From positions 4,027,001 to 4,091,000 of the forward strand of contig QKWM01000004.1 of the NCBI GenBank assembly GCA_003248315.1: a stretch of DNA of 64,000 bases, written 5' to 3'. Position numbers and translations under genes: made by a program. The DNA comes from Streptomyces sp. SW4 (GTDB lineage: Bacteria; Actinomycetota; Actinomycetes; Streptomycetales; Streptomycetaceae). The first letter of the stretch is position 1. Every line of letters starts with the position of its first letter. A model generated the notes under the pieces. The model was not told the origin of the DNA, made no database searches, and saw only the letters and a list, made by a program, of their open reading frames with translations. Below, one piece after another: positions 1 through 9,424 of this stretch.

Positions 1-1113
<1,113 letters not shown>

Positions 1114-1121
<8 letters not shown>

Positions 1122-2576
1122 CCCGAAGGGCTTTCTGAACCACGGCCGCGAGGTCGCCACGTCCCGTCCGGTCGAAGAGCGCGTCAAGGACTGGAACGAG
1201 GTCTACGTCCCCGGCTCCCTGCTGCCGATCATCAGCAAGCAGGCCAGCCGGTGCATGGACTGCGGCATCCCGTTCTGCCACAACGGCTGCCCGCTCGGGA
1301 ACCTGATCCCGAGTGGAACGACTACGCCTACCGCGAGGACTGGCAGGCCGCCTCCGAGCGGCTGCACGCCACCAACAACTTCCCGGAGTTCACCGGCCGC
1401 CTGTGCCCCGCTCCGTGCGAGTCGGCGTGCGTGCTCGGCATCAACCAGCCGCCGGTCACCATCAAGAACGTCGAGGTCTCCATCATCGACAAGGCGTGGG
1501 AGACCGGGGACGTCGCCCCGCAGATCCCCGAGCGCCTGTCCGGCAAGACCGTCGCCGTCGTCGGCTCCGGCCCCGCCGGCCTGGCCGCCGCCCAGCAGCT
1601 GACCCGGGCCGGTCACACGGTCGCCGTCTACGAGCGCGCCGACCGCGTCGGCGGCCTGCTCCGCTACGGCATCCCCGAGTTCAAGATGGAGAAGCGGCAC
1701 ATCAACCGCCGCATCGAGCAGATGCGCGCGGAGGGCACCCGCTTCCGCACCGGCATCGAGATCGGCCGCGACCTGAAGGCCACCGACCTGAAGAAGCGGT
1801 ACGACGCGGTCGTCCTGGCCGTCGGCGCCACCACCGCCCGCGACCTGCCGGTGCCGGGCCGCGAGCTCAAGGGCATCTACCAGGCCATGGAGTACCTGCC
1901 GCTCGCGAACAAGGTCCAGGAGGGCGACTACGTCACCTCCCCGATCTCCGCCGAGGGCAAGCACGTCGTCGTCATCGGCGGCGGCGACACCGGCGCCGAC
2001 TGCGTGGGCACCGCCCACCGCCAGGGCGCCGCCTCCGTCACCCAGCTGGAGATCATGCCCCGGCCGAACGACGAGCGGGACCCGCTGCGCCAGCCGTGGC
2101 CGACCTTCCCGATGCTCTACAAGGTCACCTCGGCCCACGAGGAGGGCGGCGAGCGGGTGTACTCCGTCTCCACCACCCACTTCGAGGGCGACGAGGACGG
2201 CAACGTCCAGTGGCTGCACCTGACCGAGGTCGAGTTCGTCGACGGCAGGCTGACCCCGAAGCCGGGCACCGAGCGCAAGATCCCGGCCCAGCTGGTCACC
2301 CTCGCGATGGGCTTCACCGGCACCGACCGGGAGAACGGCCTGGTCGACCAGTTCGGCCTGGAGCTGGACGAGCGCGGTAACATCGCTCGCGACGCCGACT
2401 TCCAGACGAACGTCCCCGGAGTCTTCGTCGCCGGTGACGCCGGCCGCGGCCAGTCGCTCATCGTCTGGGCGATCGCGGAGGGCCGCTCGGCCGCCCGCGG
2501 CGTCGACCGGTTCCTGACCGGCGCCAGCGACCTGCCGGCCCCGATCCGGCCGACCGACCGCGCGCTGGCGGTCTGA
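1114..2576 (+). CDS. gltD: Glutamate synthase small subunit (frame break near 1308)
   Basis: This is the FAD-containing beta subunit that passes electrons from NADPH to the large subunit. The N-terminus carries the Fe-S cysteine cluster (C47, C50, C55, C59 in RCMDCGIPFCHNGCP), then the FAD motif VVGSGPAGLAAA and the NADPH motif VIGGGDTGADC; a second FAD region (NVPGVFVAGDAGRGQSL) lies near the end. The frame breaks at 1308-1310: LGNLIP continues as EWNDYAYREDW only if one C is added to the CCC run. Length, about 487 residues when repaired, is normal for GltD. The ATG at 1114 overlaps the gltB stop. Identity is certain; whether the break is biological or a sequencing error is not, but error is favoured because every motif is intact. 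Confidence 0.95.
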
Positions 2577-2621
2577 CGGACGGACCACACAACGTCCCGT
2601 ACAAAGGCGTACGGAACACAG

Positions 2622-2663
2622 ACGGCGCCTGCCCCTGTCCCCGACCGGACGGGCAGGCGCCGT
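2622..2663. terminator. Strong hairpin between gltD and the chitosanase gene
   Basis: A perfect 13-bp stem (ACGGCGCCTGCCC at 2622-2634 with its complement at 2651-2663) closes a 16-nt loop, 45 bases after the gltD stop. The facing gene on the minus strand ends at 2742, so the hairpin can serve both. No U-tract follows, which is usual in Streptomyces. Confidence 0.75.
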
Positions 2664-2741
2664 CGTCCGTCCGGCGCCCTCCGCGGGCCACGGCTCCGCG
2701 GCCACGGCACGGGGCGGGCTAGGGAGATCCATCAGAAGCCC

Positions 2742-3647
2742 CTAGGGCACGCGGAAGGTCTCCCCGTACATCTCCCACGTCAGCGGCGTGTCCAGCTTCA
2801 GGTTCCCCGCCTGCAGGAACCGGCGCTGGGCGGTGTCGACGCGGGAGGTGTCGGCGTCCGGCCTGCGCTCCAGCATCGCCTCGCGGCGCACGTCCAGGAA
2901 CGCGTCCAGGTACGCCTTCTCCGAGCCGCCCTGGGCCGGCGTCCTCGCCTTCTTCATCGCCCGCTCGCGCAGGCCGTAGAAGCCGGCCGCGTCCGTGTCC
3001 GGCCCGTGGAAGACCATCGCGTCGTAGTACACGAACTGGCCCAGCGTGTTCAGGCCGTCGAGCTTCGCCAGCCGCACGGACGGCTCGAAGTAGACCCGGT
3101 CCCGCTCCCGCTCCTGCGCCGTGCGGAACGCGGGCAGCTTCGCCTCCGCCCGCCAGGCCGCCGTGAACCCGGGGTCCAGGCCCTCGTGCGAGTCCGTGCC
3201 GTCCACCTCGCGCAGCGCCGGCAGATACCGCTCCAGGCCGTTGCCGGGGTGCTCCTCGCTGTACCGCTCGACCAGCATCAGCAGATCGTGCGTGCCGGTG
3301 CAGAAGCCGATGATGCCCGCGGTGTAGCCCTGGCCGTCCCCGAGGTCCTCGATGCTGCCGTAGAGGCTGCGCCAGTCCAGGGTGGAGTTCTCGGCGCTCG
3401 CCACCAGCCGCTGCGCCAGCTCCTTCTTGTCCGGCGCGGCCAGCCCCGGCGGGAGGTCCGCGATCAGCGCGTCGTCCTCCGCCCGCTCCTGCTCGGCCCG
3501 GCTCTTCGCCTCCTCCCGGGTCCCGTCCGCCGCGGCGATGGGCGGCGACGCCGGCGGGTCGTCGGAACCCAGCGGCGACAGGAAGTACACCGCGGCCGTG
3601 GCGACCACCGGGACGGCGGCGAAGTACAGCACACCTTTGCGTTTCAC
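2742..3647 (-). CDS. csn: GH46 chitosanase, secreted or membrane-anchored
   Basis: The 301-residue protein matches family GH46 endo-chitosanases, which cut beta-1,4-linked glucosamine polymers outside the cell. The core starts at about residue 70 (APDKKELAQRLVASAENSTLDW). By comparison with Streptomyces CsnN174, the catalytic acid is E86 in SAENS and the second carboxylate is D104 in DLGDGQGYTAG, 18 residues apart as expected. The N-terminus KRKGVLYFAAVPVVATAAVYFL is a positively charged hydrophobic segment, either a signal peptide or an anchor, followed by an acidic, Ala-rich linker. The GTG start at 3647 is chosen because GAGGAG lies about 9 nt upstream. The gene faces gltD across a terminator. 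No frame break. Confidence 0.9.
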   Translation of the reverse strand: MKRKGVLYFAAVPVVATAAVYFLSPLGSDDPPASPPIAAADGTREEAKSRAEQERAEDDALIADLPPGLAAPDKKELAQRLVASAENSTLDWRSLYGSIEDLGDGQGYTAGIIGFCTGTHDLLMLVERYSEEHPGNGLERYLPALREVDGTDSHEGLDPGFTAAWRAEAKLPAFRTAQERERDRVYFEPSVRLAKLDGLNTLGQFVYYDAMVFHGPDTDAAGFYGLRERAMKKARTPAQGGSEKAYLDAFLDVRREAMLERRPDADTSRVDTAQRRFLQAGNLKLDTPLTWEMYGETFRVP

Positions 3648-3824
3648 AGGGCCGGCTCCTCGGAGGGCGGGTCGGACGGTGGGGAAGCCGGTGGGGCGGC
3701 GGCGAACAAAATAGCGAACACCGGTGCACAGGCGCGGAGGCGGGTCCCGTCCGGTGCCGTACGCTCGGCACCGGCGCCGCCGCACCAGGGACCACGGCGC
3801 CGCCGCACGAGGGGGGAGGACGGC

Positions 3825-4543
3825 ATGGCCGCGATCAGTCTCAGCAAGGTACAGCAGACCGCTCCCGCCCTGGCCGGCCTCTACGAGACCGCCGGGGTGT
3901 CGCTCGCCAAACACGGGCTGGACGGGCTGCGCGCCGCCGTCTACCTGGTCGTCGACCACTCCGGCTCCATGCGCCCGTACTACAAGGACGGCAGCGTCCA
4001 GGCGCTCGCCGACCGGGTGCTCGGGCTCGCCGCCCACCTCGACGACGACGGGACCGTCCCGGCCGTCTTCTTCTCCACCGGCGTCGACGCCGTCACCGAG
4101 ATCGCCCTCAGCGGCCACGAGGGACGCGTCGCACGGATCGCCGCCGGCCTCGGCCACATGGGCAGGACCAGCTACCACCTGGCCATGGACGCCGTCGTCG
4201 ACCACTACCTCGACAGCGGCTCCACCGCGCCCGCACTCGTCGTCTTCCAGACCGACGGCGGCCCGTCCGACCGGTTCGCGGCGGAGAAGTACCTGTGCAA
4301 GGCCGCCCGGCTTCCCCTCTTCTGGCAGTTCATCGGCTTCGGCGACCCGCACGGCAAGCAGTTCGACTTCCTGCGCCGCCTCGACGACCTGCCGGTGCCG
4401 GGCAAGCGGATCGTCGACAACGCGGGGTTCTTCCACGCGGGACAGGACCCGCGCAGCGTCCCCAACGCCGACCTGTACGACCGGCTGGTGGGCGAGTTCC
4501 CCGGTGGCTCACGGCGGCCCGGGCACTGCGCGTCGTCCGGTGA
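3825..4543 (+). CDS. vWA-domain protein, TerF-like (frame break near 4500)
   Basis: A single von Willebrand A domain of about 239 residues. The metal-ion adhesion site begins with DHSGSM (residues 44-49) after the hydrophobic strand AAVYLVV; the rest follows the TerF/YegL-like cytosolic vWA pattern, including the later VVFQTDGGPSD strand and FWQFIGFGDP. Start ATG 3825 is preceded by a very strong GGGGGGAGGA. The frame breaks at 4499-4502: the family-like ending GEFPRWLTAARALRVVR with stop at 4541 needs one extra C, while the uninterrupted frame runs on into nonsense over the facing gene. Related vWA proteins act with tellurite-resistance-type proteins, but no other ter gene lies here. Its convergent partner, 13 bases away, is a zinc metallopeptidase. 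Confidence 0.82.
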
Positions 4544-4556
4544 GGACGCCGCCTGC

Positions 4557-5453
4557 CTACGTGTCGCACTCCAGCACCGTCCGGCACAGCCCGCACCGGG
4601 CCCGCACCCGCCCCCGCACCGGCACCCGGATCCGCTGGTGACAGGTCGGGCAGGGGAACGACACCCGCAGCGGCCCGTGCGCGTCCGGCGTGAAGGAGTA
4701 CGGGGCCGACGCCCCGGGCGCACCGGGGTGCCGGTCCTGCGCGTGCCGCCGGTCCCGGGCATAGCGGCGGCGCCCCGCCCAGCCGGCGGCGGTGAGCGGC
4801 GGCTGCTGCTCGTCCCGGCGAGCCCTGGCCACGCCCTTGGCGTACGCCGTGTACGCCTGCGGGCTGGTGAACCACACCGACGGGTCCTCGCCGAACACCG
4901 ACGCCCGCTTGGCCAGCACGTACCCGAACTCCTCCGGCGTCAGGTACCCCAGCTTCTGCGAGGACGTGGCGTCCTCCCGGTACGCGTCCAGCAGCAGCCA
5001 CCCGGCGCCCAGATAGGTCGTGGCCGTGTCCGTCAGGATCTCGTTGGCGCGGGTGCCGGGGAAGGACAGCCCGAGACGGTGCAGATACACGTGCATCACC
5101 TCGTGGGCGAGGGCGGCGCCGATGTCCCTGCGATGGGTGCGGAACCGGTCGTTCAGCTCGACGAAGTACTCCGGTCCGGCGGCCAGTTCGACGTTGGCCG
5201 CGTGGGTCATCTCCCGGAACGACACGATCAGGCGGGCATCGGGGAGCCGGTAGTGCCGCACCAGCTCGCGCGCCACCCGCTGCGCCCCGAGATACAGGTC
5301 GTCCGTGTCGCAGAACGCCACGTCGGCGGGGGCCACGCTGGCCGAGAACGTCCGCACGGTGTCGTAGGACAGCCGCCTGTACAACGCCGTGATGGCCTCC
5401 CGCACCGTCTCCAGGTGCGGAAACCCGTGCTCCACCGGCCCGCCGTTCGCCAC
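4557..5453 (-). CDS. Putative zinc metallopeptidase with C-terminal zinc ribbon
   Basis: An uninterrupted 298-residue protein. Residues 117-121 form HEVMH within GAALAHEVMHVYLHRLG, a HExxH zinc-protease signature, and downstream NEILTDTATTYLGAGWLLL supplies acidic residues typical of a third ligand region. The last 40 residues hold two CxxC pairs (CPTCHQ and CGLC) like a zinc ribbon. There is no signal peptide, so it is likely cytosolic. GTG 5453 is the start. It ends 13 bases from the stop of the vWA protein gene, facing it. Substrate is unknown; the family resembles uncharacterised actinobacterial metallopeptidases. Motif identification is firm, function is inferred. Confidence 0.72.
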   Translation of the reverse strand: MANGGPVEHGFPHLETVREAITALYRRLSYDTVRTFSASVAPADVAFCDTDDLYLGAQRVARELVRHYRLPDARLIVSFREMTHAANVELAAGPEYFVELNDRFRTHRRDIGAALAHEVMHVYLHRLGLSFPGTRANEILTDTATTYLGAGWLLLDAYREDATSSQKLGYLTPEEFGYVLAKRASVFGEDPSVWFTSPQAYTAYAKGVARARRDEQQPPLTAAGWAGRRRYARDRRHAQDRHPGAPGASAPYSFTPDAHGPLRVSFPCPTCHQRIRVPVRGRVRARCGLCRTVLECDT

Positions 5454-5601
5454 GCCCCGACCCCCAGACGCCCAGAACCCTCTCCCACTGTACGGCGGGC
5501 GCCGGGCGCCGGCCCGTACGGCGGGACGCCCGCCGCCGGCCCGTAGGGCGGGCTCCGGGCGGTCGCCCGAAAACGGCGGGCCGCCCGGCCCGGCGCCCTG
5601 G

Positions 5602-5607
5602 CAGAAT
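5602..5607 (+). promoter_or_regulatory. Probable -10 hexamer of a leaderless acetyltransferase mRNA
   Basis: CAGAAT ends 7 nt before the GTG at 5615 and no Shine-Dalgarno sequence lies between, the usual layout of leaderless Streptomyces transcripts. Confidence 0.4.
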
Positions 5608-5614
5608 CCGGGCC

Positions 5615-6072
5615 GTGACCAGCGAACAGCACTCCCTCGCCACCGCGGCGCTCCAGGTGGGCGGGCAGGACGACGACCTGGAACAGCGCCTCGACGACGA
5701 ACTCACCGCCTTCAACACCGCCGCCGCCGACGGCGTCCGCACCGAGGCCCTCACCGTCCGCGTCACCGACGAGGCCGGCGAGCTGATCGGCGGGCTCACC
5801 GCCTGGACCTGGGGCACGCTGGCCTCCGTGGACATGCTGTGGGTCCGCGCGGACCAGCGGCACGCCGGCTGGGGGAGCCGGCTGATGCGCGCGGCGGAGG
5901 AGGAGGCCGCCCGACGCGGCTGCACCGACATGATCGTCTCCACGTACACCTTCCAGGCCCCGGGTTCTATCCGCGGCTCGGCTTCCGGGAGCGCGGCCGT
6001 ATCGAGGGCGTGCCCGGCGGGCACGAGGACGTGTACTTCCACAAGCGCATCGGGGGCGGGTCCGGGGCGTGA
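5615..6072 (+). CDS. GNAT-family N-acetyltransferase (frame break near 5964)
   Basis: About 153 residues when repaired. The acetyl-CoA binding region is RADQRHAGWGSRLMRAAEEEAARRG, matching the Q/RxxGxG/A pattern of GNAT motif A, and the C-terminal FYPRLGFRERGRIEG is the usual last motif. The frame changes at 5962-5966: FQAPG must continue as FYPRLGF, which needs one extra base. In the repaired frame the stop is at 6070-6072. The GTG at 5615 has no ribosome site but follows a -10-like hexamer. Acceptor substrate cannot be predicted. It stands alone between the metallopeptidase and chorismate mutase genes. Confidence 0.8.
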
Positions 6073-6209
6073 GCTTCCGGGGCGTTCCTGCCGGTGCCGG
6101 CGGTCCCCGGTGCCCCGCCCGCCCCGCAGGGCCCGCCCGCCCCGCAGGGTCCTCCCGCCCGGTTCCGCCGAGTCGTGAGACGGCACGCGGTGGCCGGGCG
6201 CCCTCCCCG

Positions 6210-6215
6210 TAGGGT
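6210..6215 (+). promoter_or_regulatory. Probable -10 hexamer of leaderless chorismate mutase mRNA
   Basis: TAGGGT ends 8 nt before the ATG at 6224, with no Shine-Dalgarno site in between. Confidence 0.45.
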
Positions 6216-6223
6216 GGGCCCTC

Positions 6224-6580
6224 ATGACCACCAGCAACACCGGCACCGGAGCCGACGCCGTCGACCCCGCCGTCCGCGAGGAGCTCGCCCGGCTGCGCGA
6301 CAGCATCGACAACATCGACGCGGCCGTCGTCCACATGCTCGCCGAGCGATTCAAGTGCACCCAGCAGGTCGGCCACCTCAAGGCCCGGCACCAGCTGCCG
6401 CCCGCCGACCCCGCCCGCGAGGCGCGGCAGATCAACCGGCTGCGGGCGCTCGCCGAGAGCGCCAAACTGGACCCGGCCTTCGCCGAGAAGTTCCTCAACT
6501 TCATCATCGCCGAGGTGATCCGCCACCACGAGCGCATCGCGGAGGACACCGGCAACGGCGCCGCCCCGGTCCCCGACTGA
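6224..6580 (+). CDS. Chorismate mutase, AroQ class
   Basis: The 118-residue protein is an all-helical type II (AroQ) chorismate mutase, which converts chorismate to prephenate on the way to phenylalanine and tyrosine. The first helix (ELARLRDSIDNIDAAVVHMLAERFKCTQQVGHLK) carries the conserved arginines and the ERF..t..VG.lK pattern; the third helix holds FLNFIIAEVIRHHERIA. Length is normal for a monofunctional enzyme, with no prephenate dehydratase or DAHP-synthase part. The frame is intact. The gene is separated by about 160 bases from pepN downstream and seems to be its own unit. Confidence 0.88.
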   Translation: MTTSNTGTGADAVDPAVREELARLRDSIDNIDAAVVHMLAERFKCTQQVGHLKARHQLPPADPAREARQINRLRALAESAKLDPAFAEKFLNFIIAEVIRHHERIAEDTGNGAAPVPD

Positions 6581-6738
6581 CCCGCACCGCCCAGCAGACC
6601 GGCGCAGGGGGGCGCGCACAGCGCGCGGCGCGCCGCGCACGCCCCCATGGGGTGCGTGTCCCGCCCCGCACGGCCTGGCGCCGCGCACGTGACGGACCGC
6701 CTCTGTGCCGTCCCCCGCCATCAGGCAGCATGGCCTGC

Positions 6739-9245
6739 ATGTCCGTACTGACGCGCGACGAAGCGCAGACCCGTGCCCAGCTCCTCGACGTCCACCACTA
6801 CACGATCGCCCTGGATCTGACCGTGGGGACGAGACCTTCGACTCCCGGACCACCGTCCGGTTCACCGTCCGCGGCGACCAGGACGCCACGGACACCTTCG
6901 TCGAGGTCAAGCCCGCCGAGCTGCGCGACGTCACCCTCGACGGACACCCGCTCGACCCGGACACCCTGGACGGCAACCGGCTGCCGCTGAAGAACCTCAC
7001 CCCCGGCGAGCACGAACTGAGCGTCCACGCCGCCATGCGCTACTCCCGCACCGGCGAGGGCATGCACCGCTTCACCGATCCCACCGACGGCGAGACCTAC
7101 GTCTACACCCAGCTGTTCCTCGACGACGTCCAGCGCGTCTTCGCCGCCTTCGACCAGCCCGACCTCAAGGCCGTCTTCGACCTGACCGTCACCGCCCCGA
7201 GGGCTGGACCGTCCTCGCCAACGGCGTCACCGAGCACACCGGCGGCGGCGTGTGGAAGGCGGCGCCCACCCCGCTGATCTCCACCTACCTGGTCGCCGTC
7301 GCCGCCGGCCCCTGGCACTCGGTGCGCACCGAGCACCGCGGCCTGCCCTTCGGCATCCACTGCCGCCGCTCGCTCGCCCCCACCTGGACGCCGACGCCGA
7401 CGAGATCCTCGACGTCACCCGGGCCCTGTTCGACCGCTACCACGAGAAGTTCACCGAGCCCTACCCCTTCGACTCCTACGACCAGGCCTTCGTCCCGGAG
7501 TTCAACGCCGGCGCCATGGAGAACCCGGGCCTGGTCACCTTCCGCGACGAGTTCGTCTTCCGCTCCGCCGTCACCGACACCGAGCGGCAGACCCGCGCCA
7601 TGGTCATCGCCCACGAGATGGCCCACATGTGGTTCGGCGACCTCGTCACCCTCACCTGGTGGGACGACATCTGGCTCAACGAGTCCTTCGCCGAGTACAT
7701 GGGCTACCAGACCTGCGCCGAGGCCACCCGCTTCACCGACACCTGGACCGACTTCGGCGTCGCCCGCAAGGCCTGGGGCTACGACGCCGACCAGCGGCCC
7801 TCCACCCACCCCGTCGCCCCGGAGAACGTCCAGGACACCGCCGCGGCCCTGCTCAACTTCGACGGCATCTCCTACGCCAAGGGCGCCTCCGCGCTGCGCC
7901 AACTGGTCACCTGGCTCGGCGAGAAGGACTTCCTCGCCGGCATCAACCTCCACTTCGAACGGCACCGGTTCGCCAACGCCCGCCTCGCCGACTTCATCGA
8001 CTCCCTCGCCGCCGCCACCGACCGCGACGTCCACGCCTGGGCCGACGCCTGGCTGCGCACCACGGGCGTCGACACCCTCACCCCCCGCGTCACCCCGGGC
8101 GAGGGCGGCACCCGTTCCCTCACCGTCGAGCGCACCGGCAGCCGCCCGCACCGCATCGCCGTCGGCCTCTACGACCACGACCTCACCGACGAGGGCCGGC
8201 TCACCCTGCGCACCCGCCTCGACCTCGACGTGCCGGGGACCGAGCCGCACCCCATCGGCAAGCCCCCCGCCCTGCTCCTCCTCAACGACGGCGACCTCTC
8301 CTACGCCAAGGTCCGCTTCGACCCCGAGTCCTTCCGGTCGGTGCTCGCCCACCTCTCCGGGCTGCCCGACCCGCTGACCCGCGCCGTCGTCTGGAACGCC
8401 CTGCGCGACGCCGTCCGCGACGGCGAACTGGCCCCGCCGCCTACCTGGAGGCCGCCCGCACCCACCTGCCGCGCGAGACCGACCTCGCCGTGGTCCAGGG
8501 CGTGCTCGCCTTCGCCCGCTCCCATATCGCCGACCGCTACGTCGCCCCCGAGCAGCGGACCGCCGCCCTCGCCACCCTCACCGCCCTGTGCCGCGACCTG
8601 ATCCGGCGCACCGAGGACGGCGACCACCCGGGCCTGCGGCTGATCGCGGTGCGGCACCGCATCGACACCGCCGCCCAGCCCGACACCATCGCCGCCTGGC
8701 TCGCCGACGGCACGGTCCCCGGCGGCCCGGAACTCGACCCCGAGCTGCGCTGGCGCGTACTGACCCGGCTCGCTGTGCTCGGCGCCGTCGACGAGGACGC
8801 CATCGCCGCCGAACTCGGCCGCGACCCCAGCGCCACCGGCCAGGAGGGCGCCGCCCGCTGCCGCGCTGCGCTGCCCGACCCCGACGCCAAGGCCCGCGCC
8901 TGGCGGGCCATGTTCGCCGCCGACGAGGGCGCGGAGCTGTCCGCCTACCTGTTCACCGCCACCGCCCAGGGCTTCTGGCAGCCCGAACAGGCCGACCTCG
9001 TACGGGACTACGTGCCCCGCTACTTCCCCGACGCCGTCGCGGTCGCCGCCCGCCGCGGCCCCGCCATCGCCGACGCCGCCGGGCGCTGGGCCTTCCCCGC
9101 GCACGCCGTCGACGCCGGCACCCTGAGGCTGGGCCGGGAGTGCCTGGACGACGCCGATCCGATCCCCGCCCTGCGCCGCAAGCTCGCCGACCAGCTCGAC
9201 GACCTGGCCCGGGCGCTGCGGGTCCGCGAGGCCGCCGGCGCCTGA
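6739..9245 (+). CDS. pepN: Aminopeptidase N, M1 family (four frame breaks)
   Basis: A cytosolic zinc aminopeptidase of about 837 residues that removes N-terminal residues from peptides. The exopeptidase motif FNAGAMENPGLV and the zinc motif HEMAHMWFGDLVTLTWWDDIWLNESFAEY (HExxH plus the distant Glu) are complete. The N-terminal beta-domain (LLDVHHYTIALDLTVG) and the C-terminal helical domain, typical of actinobacterial PepN, are both present. The frame breaks at about 6823, 7198, 7379 and 8434, each repaired by one C or G (for example TAP-E-GWTVLANG and GELAP-AAYLEAARTHL). With so many breaks in otherwise perfect motifs, sequencing error is the likeliest cause. ATG 6739 is chosen; a nearby CAGCAT hexamer suggests a leaderless start. 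Confidence 0.9.
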
Positions 9246-9250
9246 CACGG

Positions 9251-9286
9251 ACGCGCGGCCGGCCCTTCGCAGCGCCGGCCGCGCGT
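9251..9286. terminator. Hairpin after pepN
   Basis: A perfect 13-bp stem (ACGCGCGGCCGGC at 9251-9263 paired with 9274-9286) with a 10-nt loop starts six bases after the pepN stop. Confidence 0.75.
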
Positions 9287-9325
9287 ACCGCCACCTGCCT
9301 TCCAACGGGCCTTCCCCACACGGCA

Positions 9326-9343
9326 GTACCCCCTTTCGGGTAC
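9326..9343. promoter_or_regulatory. Inverted repeat upstream of the decarboxylase gene
   Basis: GTACCC at 9326-9331 and GGGTAC at 9338-9343 form a 6-bp palindrome with a 6-nt centre, 82 bases before the decarboxylase ATG. It could be a repressor site. It does not resemble the DmdR/IdeR iron box. Confidence 0.3.
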
Positions 9344-9424
9344 CGGTCCCAGGGCTTTCCGGGCGCGCGTCCGCGACGGCGTACAAGCTGGAGCGACCCA
9401 TCCCCGCGCCGCTGAGGACAGCCC

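Noticed and set aside
1203..2732. Long open frame of 509 codons on the minus strand opposite gltD
   Set aside because: Its composition is that of an antisense shadow in high-GC DNA, with no motif; gltD on the plus strand has complete enzyme motifs.
3006..5546. 846-codon fusion of the vWA protein with a downstream extension
   Set aside because: The vWA part is real, but the upstream and downstream extensions are antisense shadows of the chitosanase and metallopeptidase genes; one extra C restores a natural stop at 4541.
9246..9424. Iron box (DmdR/IdeR type) upstream of the decarboxylase
   Set aside because: I looked for the TTAGGTTAGGCT-like palindrome and found none; only a short GTACCC/GGGTAC repeat is present.
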